Part shown: piece after piece, positions 23,865 through 32,739 of the stretch
Layout of the letters: each line of letters opens with the position of its first letter
Numbering within the stretch: the first letter of the stretch is position 1
Assembly: GCF_001544975.2 (NCBI RefSeq)
Contig: NZ_FCOG02000042.1
Span: 1 to 53,478, forward strand
Origin: Caballeronia arationis
GTDB taxonomy: Bacteria; Pseudomonadota; Gammaproteobacteria; Burkholderiales; Burkholderiaceae
Direction: 5' to 3'
DNA length: 53,478 nucleotides
Notes under the pieces: model-generated
The model's database searches: none
What the model saw: only the letters and a program-made list of their open reading frames with translations
What the model was told of the DNA's origin: nothing
Program-made: the position numbers and the translations under genes

Positions 23865-25184
23865 CTACTCTTCGTCGTCCTCCGCGAGCCAGTCGATATC
23901 GCCGCACAGGACGCAGCGCTTCCCGCCGGCGCGCGTCTCCACCGAGAGCGTCACGCACGGCAGCGCCTCGTTGATCGACAGATACGGCGTCGTCACGTGC
24001 ACGCGCTCGGGGTCGCCGAGCGCCGCGCGAAAATACGGCCGGCGCAACCAGTTCGCGCCCTGCGCATCGACGAGGGGCATGAAGCGCGCCTCGTGCGCCG
24101 CGCGGTCCGCGCGCAGCACCACGTTGCGCCCCGCCTGCCGGCCGTTCTGGTCCAGCAGGAAGCAGCGCGCGGCGTTATCGAGCGCGAGGAAATTCCAGCA
24201 CACCTCGTCCAGCGGCTCGCCGGCGGCGAGCCGCTCGGCCGCGCGCTCGAACGCGCGCACATACGGTTGCAGCCGCGTTGCGACGCGCCGCTCGCGTGCC
24301 TCCGTCTGCAGGCGATAACGCTCCGTCAGCTCGCTGATGATTGTCTGCGCCTGAACGCTGTCGGCGAGACCGGGGCTCGGTCGCGCGAAGAAAAAGCCCT
24401 GCACGAAATCCGCGCCGCTCGCGAGCGCGAGTTGCGCCTCGTGTTCCGTCTCCACGCCTTCGATCAGCACCAGCTTGCCCGCCTCGTGCAGCAGCGAGAC
24501 GATCCCCGAAAGCACCGCCTCCATGTTGCGCCGCTGCTTGGCCCAGCGCGCCGTCGCGGCCGCGTGGACGTTGTGCCCCGCATGCGAAAGCATCACGCGG
24601 TCGAGCTTCACGAGATCGGGATCGAGTTGCCAGATGCGTTCGATGTTCGAATGGCCGGCGCCGAAGTCGTCGAGCGCGATCAGGAAACCGTGCTCGCGGA
24701 ATTGCTGCACGGCCTCAGCGAGGCGTTCGATATCTTCCGCGCGCTGTTCGAGCACTTCCAGCACGACACGGCGCGGCTCGATCTTCAGGCGCTTCAGGTT
24801 CGCGAGCAGCGCGGCCGCGTGATACGGCTCCGTCAACGCGCCCGGATGCACGTTCAGAAAGAGCCACTCGTTCTGCGCGCCGAGCATCTTGAAATTTTCG
24901 AGATGCAGCGCCTGCGAGAGCCTGTCGATCTGCAACGCCTCGCCGACGCGCGCCGCCTGGCCGAACACGTCGAGCGGCGACACCGGCCGATCGAGCGTGT
25001 CGTGCGCGCGCAGGAGCCCTTCGTAACCGACCGCGCGCATGTGCGACAGGCTGAAAACCGGCTGAAACACGCTGGACAGCGTCAGCTCCCCATGCTCGAC
25101 CGAGTAGCGGTCGAATCCCGACGACACGCTAAGTTCGAAATTGCGCTGGGAAATCGTCGTTTTTTCGGGGTTCGCGATCACCAT
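23865..25184 (-). CDS. EAL-domain cyclic-di-GMP phosphodiesterase with a C-terminal sensory-like domain
   Basis: This 439-residue cytosolic protein has an EAL domain at about residues 30-275. The signature reads EGL (residues 55-57) instead of EAL. Other catalytic residues are kept: N111 (FLNVHP), E143 (LEVLE), D172-D173 (LDDFGAG), K193 (VKLD), E242 (EGVET) and Q262 (VQGFFF). It should hydrolyse c-di-GMP to pGpG. The remaining ~165 residues form a separate domain with AARCFLLDQNGRQAG and four cysteines, three of them near the C-terminus, reminiscent of the domain after EAL in YkuI-type proteins. The start at 25184 has GAGG upstream; ATG 25226 is also possible. It may be coupled to a small upstream ORF. 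Confidence 0.88.
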   Translation of the reverse strand: MVIANPEKTTISQRNFELSVSSGFDRYSVEHGELTLSSVFQPVFSLSHMRAVGYEGLLRAHDTLDRPVSPLDVFGQAARVGEALQIDRLSQALHLENFKMLGAQNEWLFLNVHPGALTEPYHAAALLANLKRLKIEPRRVVLEVLEQRAEDIERLAEAVQQFREHGFLIALDDFGAGHSNIERIWQLDPDLVKLDRVMLSHAGHNVHAAATARWAKQRRNMEAVLSGIVSLLHEAGKLVLIEGVETEHEAQLALASGADFVQGFFFARPSPGLADSVQAQTIISELTERYRLQTEARERRVATRLQPYVRAFERAAERLAAGEPLDEVCWNFLALDNAARCFLLDQNGRQAGRNVVLRADRAAHEARFMPLVDAQGANWLRRPYFRAALGDPERVHVTTPYLSINEALPCVTLSVETRAGGKRCVLCGDIDWLAEDDEE

Positions 25185-25327
25185 CTCTGCATCCTCGCCT
25201 GCATCCGGGCCTGAAGCACCATCCAAAGTCCCTTCCGGGCCTTCGCGACGAGTGTCATGCCGGGTTTTTCGCCTGCAACCGGGCCTGCGCCCCGACGCGC
25301 GCCCGCTTCAACCGATTCGCTGTTCAT
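25178..25327 (-). CDS. Putative 49-residue ORF upstream of and overlapping the EAL gene
   Basis: An ATG at 25327 is preceded by AGAGGG at good spacing and opens a basic 49-residue frame ending with QARMQARMQRW. Its TGA (25178-25180) lies a few bases inside the EAL start, which would couple the two. The residues match nothing I know. It may be a genuine small protein, a leader, or a chance frame. Confidence 0.35.
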   Translation of the reverse strand: MNSESVEAGARRGAGPVAGEKPGMTLVAKARKGLWMVLQARMQARMQRW

Positions 25328-25645
25328 GCAACGGCCCTCTTTGATCTCACCGGGGATCATGGCGTCCCGTGGCTTTCGATAAAGCAAGCTCCGTGCTCGC
25401 AGAGCAACGTGCTTTTGTCGGGTTTTTGCACCGGCTATGCACCGCGGAACGCCATCGGTGCGCAGGCACGCGGGCGGTGCGCACCACTCGGGTGCAATCG
25501 GTCGGATAAAAGGGAACGCGCCGGCCGCCTCGTGGAACGCGCGGAATCTTGCTTCGTCGGGCTAAACTTCGCGCTTGTCTCGAAATAATCCTAGACGCCG
25601 GATCGTCCGACTTCCATGCACGCGTCACGTGGATCTTAAAAAAAC
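25328..25645. other. Divergent promoter region between the EAL and antiporter genes
   Basis: About 320 bases without a convincing gene. It must contain promoters for both the minus-strand EAL gene and the plus-strand antiporter. Some short frames exist but lack ribosome sites. No clear operator or hairpin was noticed; an A-run (TTAAAAAAAC) lies directly before the antiporter ATG. Confidence 0.4.
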
Positions 25646-27316
25646 ATGGAAATTGTCTTTACCGTTCTGATCCTGTTGCTAGCGGTCGCGCTGTCGGGCG
25701 TCGGCCTGAGCCTCTTGCCGTTCAAGCTGCCCTTGCCGCTGATCCAGATCGTGCTCGGCGCGCTGCTCGCGTGGCCCGGTTTCAGGCTGCACGTCACGTT
25801 CGATCCCGATATCTTTCTGCTGCTTTTCATTCCGCCGCTGCTTTTCGCGGACGGCTGGCGCATTCCGAAGCGCGAACTCTTCATGCAGCGCCGCGCGATC
25901 CTGATGCTCGCGCTCGGGCTTGTCTTCATCACGGTCGGCGCGCTCGGCTATTTCCTGCACGCGATGATTCCCGCGATGCCGCTGCCCGTCGCGTTCGCAC
26001 TCGCCGCCGTGCTCTCGCCGACCGACGCCGTCGCGCTCACCGGCATCGCCGGGCGCGGGAAGATTCCGGCAAACCTGATGCATATCCTCGAAGGCGAGGC
26101 CTTGATGAACGACGCGTCCGGCCTTGTCGCGCTGAAGTTCGCGATCGCGGCCGCGCTGACCGGCGTGTTTTCGTTGCGCGACGCAGCCGTGAGCTTCGTG
26201 ATCATCGCGGCGGGCGGGCTCGTGATCGGCGCGGCGATCAGCTGGATCGTCACCGAGATTCCGTCGCGGCTCCTGAAGTTTTCCGAAGACGACGACCCCG
26301 CCGCCGGCGTCGTCCTGACGCTGCTGATTCCGTTCGCCGCCTACCTGATCGCGGAGCACCTGGGCTGCTCGGGCATTCTCGCGGCGGTCTCCGCGGGCAT
26401 GGTGATGAACCTGCAGAGCCTGCGCGAAGGCATTCCGACGGTCGTGCGCGTGCGCATGACGAGCACCTGGACGATGATCGAATTCGTCTTCAACGGCATG
26501 GTGTTCATCCTGCTCGGGCTGCAGTTTCCGCACATCCTGGGACGGGCGCTGATCGAGGCTCATCGCGACGGCAACGAGCAGGTAGGCCTCCTGCTCGGCT
26601 ACGTGGTGGCGGTGATGGTCGTGCTGTACGCGCTGCGCTTCGTGTGGGTGTATCTGCTGCGCTGGTTCGCGAGCCGCAGCGCCGCGAAGCAGGGCATGGA
26701 AAGCGCCGCTGCCGGCGGCGCGCGCACGCTGGCTGTTACGACCATCGGCGGCGTACGCGGGGCGGTGACGCTCGCGGGTGTGCTCGCGCTGCCCGTCACG
26801 CTCGGCGACGGCACGCCGCTCCCCGGCCGCGATCTCGCGATCTTCATCGCGTCGGGAGCGATTCTCGTGTCCTTGCTGGTGGCGGTCGTCGGCTTGCCGG
26901 TTCTCTTGCGCGGGCTCGCGCGCGGGCGCAATCCGAATGCCGCCGAGGAGCGCGTCGCGCGGGTTCGCGCGGCGCAGGCCGCGATCCGCGCGATCGACGA
27001 CACCCACGAAAGGCTCACCAGCGAAATGGACGAAGCGGGTTCGGCTCGCTGCGCGGATACCACCGCGCGCGTGATGAACCTCTATCGCCGGCGGCTCGAG
27101 GCGTACGGCGAGGAAGAGGCGTCGCGCAAGGCCGCGCGGCAGAGCGAAGTGGTGGAGACGAGACTGAAGATGTCGGCGCTCAGGGCCGAGCGCGTCGAAT
27201 TGCTGAAGATGCGCGCCGACCAGACGATCAACGACGAAACGCTGAACAAACTGATGCGCGAGATCGACTTGTCGGAGACGGCGATCGTCACGCGAAAGCG
27301 CGGCTCGGCCAGTTAG
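25646..27316 (+). CDS. CPA1-family Na+/H+ antiporter
   Basis: This 556-residue membrane protein has about 12 helices in its first ~430 residues. The CPA1 ion-binding motifs are present: VLSPTDAVALTGIAGRGKIP with the conserved aspartate, and EGEALMNDASGLV with the ND pair. GGVRGAVTLAGVLALP is the conserved late helix. The C-terminal ~125 residues are a charged cytosolic helical tail (AAQAAIRAIDDTHERLTSEMDEAG onward), likely regulatory. It would exchange sodium or potassium for protons to control pH and salt stress. The start gives the normal first helix; the ribosome site is weak. It is convergent with the permease gene 24 bases away. Confidence 0.93.
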   Translation: MEIVFTVLILLLAVALSGVGLSLLPFKLPLPLIQIVLGALLAWPGFRLHVTFDPDIFLLLFIPPLLFADGWRIPKRELFMQRRAILMLALGLVFITVGALGYFLHAMIPAMPLPVAFALAAVLSPTDAVALTGIAGRGKIPANLMHILEGEALMNDASGLVALKFAIAAALTGVFSLRDAAVSFVIIAAGGLVIGAAISWIVTEIPSRLLKFSEDDDPAAGVVLTLLIPFAAYLIAEHLGCSGILAAVSAGMVMNLQSLREGIPTVVRVRMTSTWTMIEFVFNGMVFILLGLQFPHILGRALIEAHRDGNEQVGLLLGYVVAVMVVLYALRFVWVYLLRWFASRSAAKQGMESAAAGGARTLAVTTIGGVRGAVTLAGVLALPVTLGDGTPLPGRDLAIFIASGAILVSLLVAVVGLPVLLRGLARGRNPNAAEERVARVRAAQAAIRAIDDTHERLTSEMDEAGSARCADTTARVMNLYRRRLEAYGEEEASRKAARQSEVVETRLKMSALRAERVELLKMRADQTINDETLNKLMREIDLSETAIVTRKRGSAS

Positions 27317-27340
27317 GCGTGCCGCGCGTTTCCCTGCGGA

Positions 27341-28645
27341 TCAGACTACGCCCGAACCGCGCCGGCGCAGGAGCGCATAGAGGATGATCGCGCCGAACGT
27401 CGCGGTGCCGATGCCGCCGAGCGCGAAGCCGCCGAGCTTCAGCGTGAAGTCGCCGGCGCCGAGCACGAGCGTCACGGCGGCGACGATCAGATTGCGGTTA
27501 TCGGAGAAATCGACCTTGTTCACGACCCAGATGCGCGCGCCCGTCACCGCGATCAGCCCGAACACGACGATCGACACACCGCCCAGCACCGGGCCCGGAA
27601 TCGTCTGGATCACGGCGCCGAATTTCGGCGAGAAGCCGAGCACGATCGCGATGACGGCCGCGATCACGAAGACGAGCGTCGAGTAGATTTTCGTGACGGC
27701 CATCACGCCGATGTTTTCCGCATAGGTCGTGACACCCGTGCCGCCCGCGAATCCCGACGCGATGGTGGCGAGACCGTCGCCGATAAACGCCCGGCCGATG
27801 TAGCGATCGAGGCTCTGCCCCGTCATCGCGCCCACCGCCTTGATGTGCCCGAGATTCTCCGCGACGAGGATGATCGCGATGGGCGCGAGGAGCGTCATCG
27901 CCTGGCCGTCGAAAACGGGCGCCGTGAAGTGCGGCATGCCAAACCACGCGGCGTTCGCGACGATCGAGAAGTCGATCGGCTTGCCGCCCATTCCCATGCC
28001 GTTCGTGAGCACCGCGTAGATCACGTAGGCGATGGCGAGGCCGATCAGGATCAGGAGCCGCTGCGCCATGCCGCGCGCGAACACCGCCACGCCGCCGACG
28101 CACAGCACGGTCACGAGCGCCATCCACGAATCGAAGTTGCTGCCACTCACGCCCTTCACGGCGATGGGCGCGAGATTCAGCCCGATCACCGCGACGATCG
28201 CGCCGGTCACGACGGGCGGCATCAGCGTTTCGATCCATTTCGTGCCGATTACCGCAACGATCAGGCCGATGATTGCGTACAGCACACCGCACGCAATGAT
28301 GCCGCCGAGCGCGAGCGGGATGTTCATGTTCGGACCGTGGCCGCCGTAGCCCGTCACCGCGATGACGAGCCCGATAAACGCGAAGCTCGAGCCGAGATAG
28401 CTCGGCACGCGCCCGCCCACCAGCACGAAGAACAGCAGCGTGCCGATGCCCGACATGAAGATGCAGAGGTTCGGATCGAAGCCCATCAGGAGCGGCGCGA
28501 GCACGGTCGAGCCGAACATCGCGACGACGTGCTGGATGCCCATCGCGAACATCTGCGGCCAGGGAAGCCGCTCGTCGGGCGCGACGACGCGGCCCGCGTC
28601 GGCGCTCGGCTGGGTCCGCCAGCGCGGGAAGTAGGAATCGGACAT
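27341..28645 (-). CDS. NCS2 nucleobase:cation symporter, RutG/UraA-like uracil permease
   Basis: This 434-residue permease aligns closely, from memory, with E. coli RutG: VVAPDERLP, MGIQHVVAMFGSTVLAPLLMG, GTLLFFVLVGGRVPSYLGSSFAFIG, LMPPVVTGAIVAVIGLNLAPIAV, FGMPHFTAPVFDGQA, ILVAENLGHIKAVGAMTG and GGTGVTTYAENIGVMAVTKIYST. The glutamates in AENLGH and YAENIG are the substrate-binding residues of the NCS2 fold with 14 helices. It would import uracil or a related base. AAGGAG lies before the ATG at 28645. No rut catabolic genes are nearby, so general uracil uptake is as likely as a Rut role. Confidence 0.92.
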   Translation of the reverse strand: MSDSYFPRWRTQPSADAGRVVAPDERLPWPQMFAMGIQHVVAMFGSTVLAPLLMGFDPNLCIFMSGIGTLLFFVLVGGRVPSYLGSSFAFIGLVIAVTGYGGHGPNMNIPLALGGIIACGVLYAIIGLIVAVIGTKWIETLMPPVVTGAIVAVIGLNLAPIAVKGVSGSNFDSWMALVTVLCVGGVAVFARGMAQRLLILIGLAIAYVIYAVLTNGMGMGGKPIDFSIVANAAWFGMPHFTAPVFDGQAMTLLAPIAIILVAENLGHIKAVGAMTGQSLDRYIGRAFIGDGLATIASGFAGGTGVTTYAENIGVMAVTKIYSTLVFVIAAVIAIVLGFSPKFGAVIQTIPGPVLGGVSIVVFGLIAVTGARIWVVNKVDFSDNRNLIVAAVTLVLGAGDFTLKLGGFALGGIGTATFGAIILYALLRRRGSGVV

Positions 28646-28785
28646 GGGCGCACTCCTTCGGTTCTCGTCGATGCTGCGCCGTCCGCGCGGCGCGCCTCGT
28701 CTTGGCTTGTCTTGGAAATAGGCGCGAGTGTACGGAGTGCACATCGCGCTGACAAGCTGAGCGCCCCGGCGCCGGCCCGGCCGAT

Positions 28786-30345
28786 TTAGCGACGGCGCTC
28801 CAGTTCGAACACCGCGACCGCGCCCTTCAATTGCTCGGCCTGATCGGCCATCGCGCCGGCCGCGGCGGCGGCCTGCTCGACGAGCGCCGCGTTCTGCTGC
28901 GTCACCTGGTCCATTTGCGCGACCGCGCGGTTCACCTGCTCGATGCCCGTGCTCTGTTCGAGCGACGCCGCCGAAATCTGCTCCATGATGTCGGTCACGC
29001 GCTGCACCGCCTGCGTGACTTCGGCCATCGTCAGGCCCGCGCGCTCGGCGAGTTCCGCGCCGCTGTCGACGCGCGACGTCGACGTCTCGATCAGTTCCTT
29101 GATTTCCTTCGCCGACAGCGCGCTGCGCTGCGCGAGCGAGCGCACCTCGCCCGCGACGACCGCGAAGCCACGCCCTTCCTCGCCTGCCCGCGCCGCTTCG
29201 ACGGCTGCGTTGAGCGCCAGAATGTTGGTCTGGAACGCGATGCCTTCGATCACGGCGATGATGTCGGTCATGCGCTTCGAGCCGGCAGCCAGATCGCGCA
29301 TCGTCTCGACGACATCGCCGACCAGTTCGCTGCCCTTCGCCGACACTTCGGACGCCCCGCGCGCAAGACCGCTCGCCTGCTCTGCGCTCTCTGCGTTCTG
29401 GCGCACGGTCGAGGTGAGTTCCTCCATGCTCGACGCCGTTTCCTCCAGCGACGCCGCCTGTTCCTCGGTGCGCTGCGAAAGATCGACGTTGCCCTGCGCG
29501 ATTTCGCGCGAGGCGAGCAGGATCGAGTCGCTCGACTGCCGGATCCCGCCGACGATGTCCGCCAGTTTCACGCTCATGCCCGCGAGGCTGTGCAGCATGC
29601 TGTGGCTGTCGCCTTCACGCAGCGCGACGCGCGTCGAGAGGTCGCCGGACGCGATGCGATCCGCGATCTGCGCGGCGTACCCCGGTTCGCCGCCGAGCTG
29701 CGCCGAGAGACGCCGGGCGATCAGCGTCGCGAGCAATCCCGCGGCGACGATCGAGCCGAGCACGAGCGAGATCAGCACGAGGCGCATCGATTCGTATTCG
29801 GCGGTCGATGTCTGTTGCGCGACCGTGGCGCGTTGGCGCTTGAAGTCGGCGAGGCGCTCGAACGCCATGCGCGTTTCTTCGCTTGCGGCGATCGCCTGCT
29901 GGATTAGGCCCATCTGGTCGAGCGAGACGGGCATCGGCTTCGCGCCGATCTGCATCTGCACGATGTCTTCCCACGTGGCTGCGCGCTTGATGGCGGCGTC
30001 GTAGAGGGCGATGCCGTCGGCGGAGAGGATCGTCGCGCGGGTGTTCTCGAGCGCGCGATGCATGCTCGTGAGCGACGCCGCCATGCCTTGCTTCAGCTTT
30101 TCCTTGCCGGCGTCGTCGGCGAAGGTGAGGTTGGCGGCGGCGAGGTCCGTGTTCAGCTTGTGCTTGTTCGCTTCTTCGATCCAATAGACGCCGTCCATGT
30201 GACGGGCGCCGATTTCCTCGGTAAGCGCGTGCATCTTCGAGAGGGCCAGCACGCCCGTCCCGCCGACGCACGCGGTAATCACGATGACGACCGCGAACGA
30301 CAGCAACAGCTTGTTCATCACGGACAGCCGGTCAAACCATTTCAT
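28786..30345 (-). CDS. Methyl-accepting chemotaxis protein with four-helix-bundle sensor
   Basis: This 519-residue inner-membrane chemoreceptor has a first membrane helix in residues ~10-32 (NKLLLSFAVVIVITACVGG). A periplasmic helical ligand domain reaches about residue 190, followed by a second helix (LVLISLVLGSIVAAGLLATLIARR) and a HAMP domain. The cytoplasmic hairpin is fully conserved at its tip: IEGIAFQTNILALNAAVEAARAGEEGRGFAVVAGEVRSLA. It ends ELERRR, with no NWETF-type pentapeptide tether, so it would rely on other receptors or use low-affinity CheR binding. GGGAGA lies before the ATG. The ligand is unknown. Confidence 0.95.
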   Translation of the reverse strand: MKWFDRLSVMNKLLLSFAVVIVITACVGGTGVLALSKMHALTEEIGARHMDGVYWIEEANKHKLNTDLAAANLTFADDAGKEKLKQGMAASLTSMHRALENTRATILSADGIALYDAAIKRAATWEDIVQMQIGAKPMPVSLDQMGLIQQAIAASEETRMAFERLADFKRQRATVAQQTSTAEYESMRLVLISLVLGSIVAAGLLATLIARRLSAQLGGEPGYAAQIADRIASGDLSTRVALREGDSHSMLHSLAGMSVKLADIVGGIRQSSDSILLASREIAQGNVDLSQRTEEQAASLEETASSMEELTSTVRQNAESAEQASGLARGASEVSAKGSELVGDVVETMRDLAAGSKRMTDIIAVIEGIAFQTNILALNAAVEAARAGEEGRGFAVVAGEVRSLAQRSALSAKEIKELIETSTSRVDSGAELAERAGLTMAEVTQAVQRVTDIMEQISAASLEQSTGIEQVNRAVAQMDQVTQQNAALVEQAAAAAGAMADQAEQLKGAVAVFELERRR

Positions 30346-30642
30346 TGATGTCTCCCATGATCCGACGCCCCGTCGATGGATTCGACGGATTGAGTCGGAT
30401 AAATCTCACGCTTCATGTATCGCGCACAGACGTTTTACGGCCTTACCCAGTGGATTCTTAAGTGTTGAATGATGGGAATACGAGGCGAGAAATATGTGCC
30501 GAAATGGGGCTGAAAGGCAGCGTGTGTAAGGCTTTTGTTTTTTTAGAGCTTTCGTATGGGACGGGGCAATGCGGCCACGTATGCTCCTTCGCATGCGTAT
30601 TCCATGTATGCGCATGTTGTCGTTGTAACTCTCCGATCTTGT

Positions 30643-30679
30643 CCGCTCACTGCCACCCGGCGTTGAGCGGTTTTTTTTT
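30643..30679 (+). terminator. Strong plus-strand terminator without an upstream gene
   Basis: Arms CCGCTCA (30643-30649) and TGAGCGG (30664-30670) are followed by nine T residues (30671-30679). Upstream on the plus strand there is no clear gene, only the divergent chemoreceptor promoter region. A small RNA ending here is possible. Confidence 0.6.
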
Positions 30680-30792
30680 GCGCGGCGGTTTTTGTCGTTT
30701 TAGAGACGGCGTTGAAGTCGTGAGCCTTCGGGAGGACGGAACGATTCGACGCTACGAGCGCGTTGAAAAGCACCGGCATCGGAGGCCGAGAG

Positions 30793-30830
30793 AAAAAGCG
30801 CGCTATATCGGCAGATGTAGTGCGCTTTTT
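30793..30830. terminator. Hairpin terminator, probably for the membrane-protein gene
   Basis: AAAAAGCGC (30793-30801) pairs with GCGCTTTTT (30822-30830), and four more pairs extend the stem inward. Flanking A- and T-runs allow both directions; it lies 113 bases past the minus-strand stop at 30943. Confidence 0.6.
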
Positions 30831-30942
30831 CATGCGGGCGGGCTCGTGCGGAAGGGCGTACATGAGCAGACAACGTACGGTCTCGCGATTCATTGCATTG
30901 AACACCTGCGTGCCGCACTAAAAGTCATTGAGGGCAAACAAA

Positions 30943-32430
30943 CTACCGATGTTCGCCGTTAGCCACGGCGACAAGTGAATATGCCTTTCCAAGTGGCCCG
31001 CCGCTGCGGACGGTCAATCTAGAATTATTGACTACACCGGGCACAACAACATAGCGCGCGTTGCCAAGGTGTTCTGCTCTGAAGTAATTCCCAACGTCCC
31101 CCGCAATAGCGCCTGGGTCGGTCTCATCAAGAAGCCCTGCGGATTGGAGCGCCTGAACCATTTTGATGGCAGCTGTTCCCGTGCACCATTGGCTATAACC
31201 AATGAATACATTGATGCTGGCAAATATTAGAAGAGTCACCATGATCAACGTCTTCTTCCGCAACGCCTCGCGAGGAAGAATCAAGAGAAAAAGCGGCAAC
31301 AAAGGCAGCAAATAACGTTGCGCGGGACGGCTCAGCGAGAAAACCAGCAGTGCGGCCAACACAGCGAGTCCCACAGCCTTGCGCATATGAGCATTCGAAT
31401 CATCTACGCCTTGCGAAACCAGAACCGGTGCCAAAAAAAACATGGAGAGCAAAATGAATATCCCTGATTGAACCGATTTCGGGACAAACCGATCAAGCGG
31501 GCCAAGATTCATCTCACCTTCACCGTGAATACCAACTGCAAATACCAACACTAGCCCGATCGCGAGAGGCAAAAGCAGTTTCCAATGCCTTTGCAAAAAC
31601 TTCCCAATTCCCGGGATGATCAATGACAATGGCGCCGTCAACATGACCAGGAAACCCACGTAGGCTACAAAATTGCCTCCGATGTTCGTCGTCGAGAGTG
31701 CGTGGATGTGTTGGAATCGCGGTGGCGCAATCCAGAAGCCAAACGCCTCGTGTACCTTGGCAAGATAGGCCGCCAACATACCCATACTTGCCAAAAAAAC
31801 GATCGCCGCCGGCGACCAAGGAGAAACCCGTTTTCTCCCAGTCCATAGCAATCCAAATAAAACAAGGAAAACGCAAAAAACATGTGGCTTTAAAATACTA
31901 GCGAAGCCAAGTAGTGCTCCTGAGAGCAGTAACAAAAAAACGTTTCGACCTGCTTCGATTGCGAGGGAGATCGCAAATATGGCGAGGGCTGCGGGTAAAA
32001 AATCAGCGGTCGCCCTTGCAGAGTAGGTCCAGATCAACGGATTCAGAAGAAGCAAGGCGAGCATGTTTATCCCTACCGGCCGCCCTTGGTATCGACTGAT
32101 ACGGATAAAACCAGCAGTTAAAAGGACAATCCCGGCTACAGAGAGCAGACGAATTACTGCAAGCTTTCGGAAAGGGAGCACATAGGCCACAATATGGGCT
32201 AACCATGGCAACCCCAACGTATTGGCCTGATACGAGAAATATCGATCCAACAAACCTTGGTCGTGCGTGGTGAAAAACTGCGCGCCATCGGCAAACACAA
32301 ATTCCTGATTGACAGACGGGAGCAAGACCATCAAGCAATGAATCACGACAACCAATGCTACAAACGCATTCCGTAACCGCTTCTCGGATGCAGAAACGAC
32401 ATCGAAGTGCATTTTTTTTGCGGGTTCCAT
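30943..32430 (-). CDS. Polytopic membrane protein resembling GT-C glycosyltransferases
   Basis: This 495-residue protein has roughly ten to twelve hydrophobic helices, for example NAFVALVVVIHCLMVLLPSV, LLSVAGIVLLTAGFIRIS, AAIVFLASMGMLAAYLA and LLLPLAIGLVLVFAVGI. A long first external loop (NQEFVFADGAQFFTTHDQGLLDRYFSYQA) with acidic residues and a soluble C-terminal ~80 residues recall lipid-sugar-dependent GT-C transferases, but no signature motif is certain. Its base composition is visibly AT-richer than neighbours, with codons such as AAA, ATT and TTA common, suggesting acquisition by transfer. The ribosome site is weak (GGATACTAA). It would act in the inner membrane, perhaps on surface polysaccharide or lipid A. 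Function is unproven. Confidence 0.65.
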   Translation of the reverse strand: MEPAKKMHFDVVSASEKRLRNAFVALVVVIHCLMVLLPSVNQEFVFADGAQFFTTHDQGLLDRYFSYQANTLGLPWLAHIVAYVLPFRKLAVIRLLSVAGIVLLTAGFIRISRYQGRPVGINMLALLLLNPLIWTYSARATADFLPAALAIFAISLAIEAGRNVFLLLLSGALLGFASILKPHVFCVFLVLFGLLWTGRKRVSPWSPAAIVFLASMGMLAAYLAKVHEAFGFWIAPPRFQHIHALSTTNIGGNFVAYVGFLVMLTAPLSLIIPGIGKFLQRHWKLLLPLAIGLVLVFAVGIHGEGEMNLGPLDRFVPKSVQSGIFILLSMFFLAPVLVSQGVDDSNAHMRKAVGLAVLAALLVFSLSRPAQRYLLPLLPLFLLILPREALRKKTLIMVTLLIFASINVFIGYSQWCTGTAAIKMVQALQSAGLLDETDPGAIAGDVGNYFRAEHLGNARYVVVPGVVNNSRLTVRSGGPLGKAYSLVAVANGEHR

Positions 32431-32538
32431 TTAGTATCCAGTTTGCCCCGCAGGGCTTTTCGTAATGGTGCTACGTTTTGTTTAGTTTGAGCTGATCAGG
32501 GGTGTTCGGCGGCAGCACAAATACCGCCCTGACTCGGC

Positions 32539-32739
32539 TCACGATTGTGCCAGATCGATCAACCGCGCGATCGCGTCGGTTCGAAAATACAGGCGGCGGC
32601 CGGTCTTCACCTTTTCCAGCAAAAGCTTGCGCGCAAGTTCGCTATCGCCGCTCAATGTCATGCGCAGGCCTTCCGGATTCCGATGAAGGCGTAACGCAGC
32701 ACGAAACGTGTGGTGTTCAAGCCAACGTTCGACGTCATC
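32539..32739 (-). pseudogene. Truncated small ORF, likely remnant of an island gene
   Basis: On the minus strand an open frame of 66 codons reads DDVERWLEHHTFRAALRLHR, continues through MTLSGDSELARKLLLEKVK, and ends RTDAIARLIDLAQS before TGA. It is directly preceded by an in-frame TAA with no start codon before residue 27, so the 5' part appears lost. Residues and GC-rich third positions look like real coding DNA. The amphipathic helices and charged stretch would suit a small DNA-binding protein, but I do not recognise it. A 40-residue product from the internal ATG is an alternative. Confidence 0.4.

Larger units (their letters stand above)
30346..30942. other. AT-richer intergenic region with two terminators
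   Basis: About 600 bases between the chemoreceptor promoter and the minus-strand membrane-protein gene. Overlapping short frames exist on both strands but none has a convincing ribosome site or recognisable residues. The notable contents are two opposed hairpin terminators (30643-30679 and 30793-30830). The first would end a plus-strand transcript for which no gene is apparent. Confidence 0.5.

Noticed and set aside
30462..30962. A 166-codon plus-strand frame between the chemoreceptor and the membrane protein
   Set aside because: It runs through two hairpin terminators, has no ribosome site and a Cys/His-rich sequence typical of non-coding translation.
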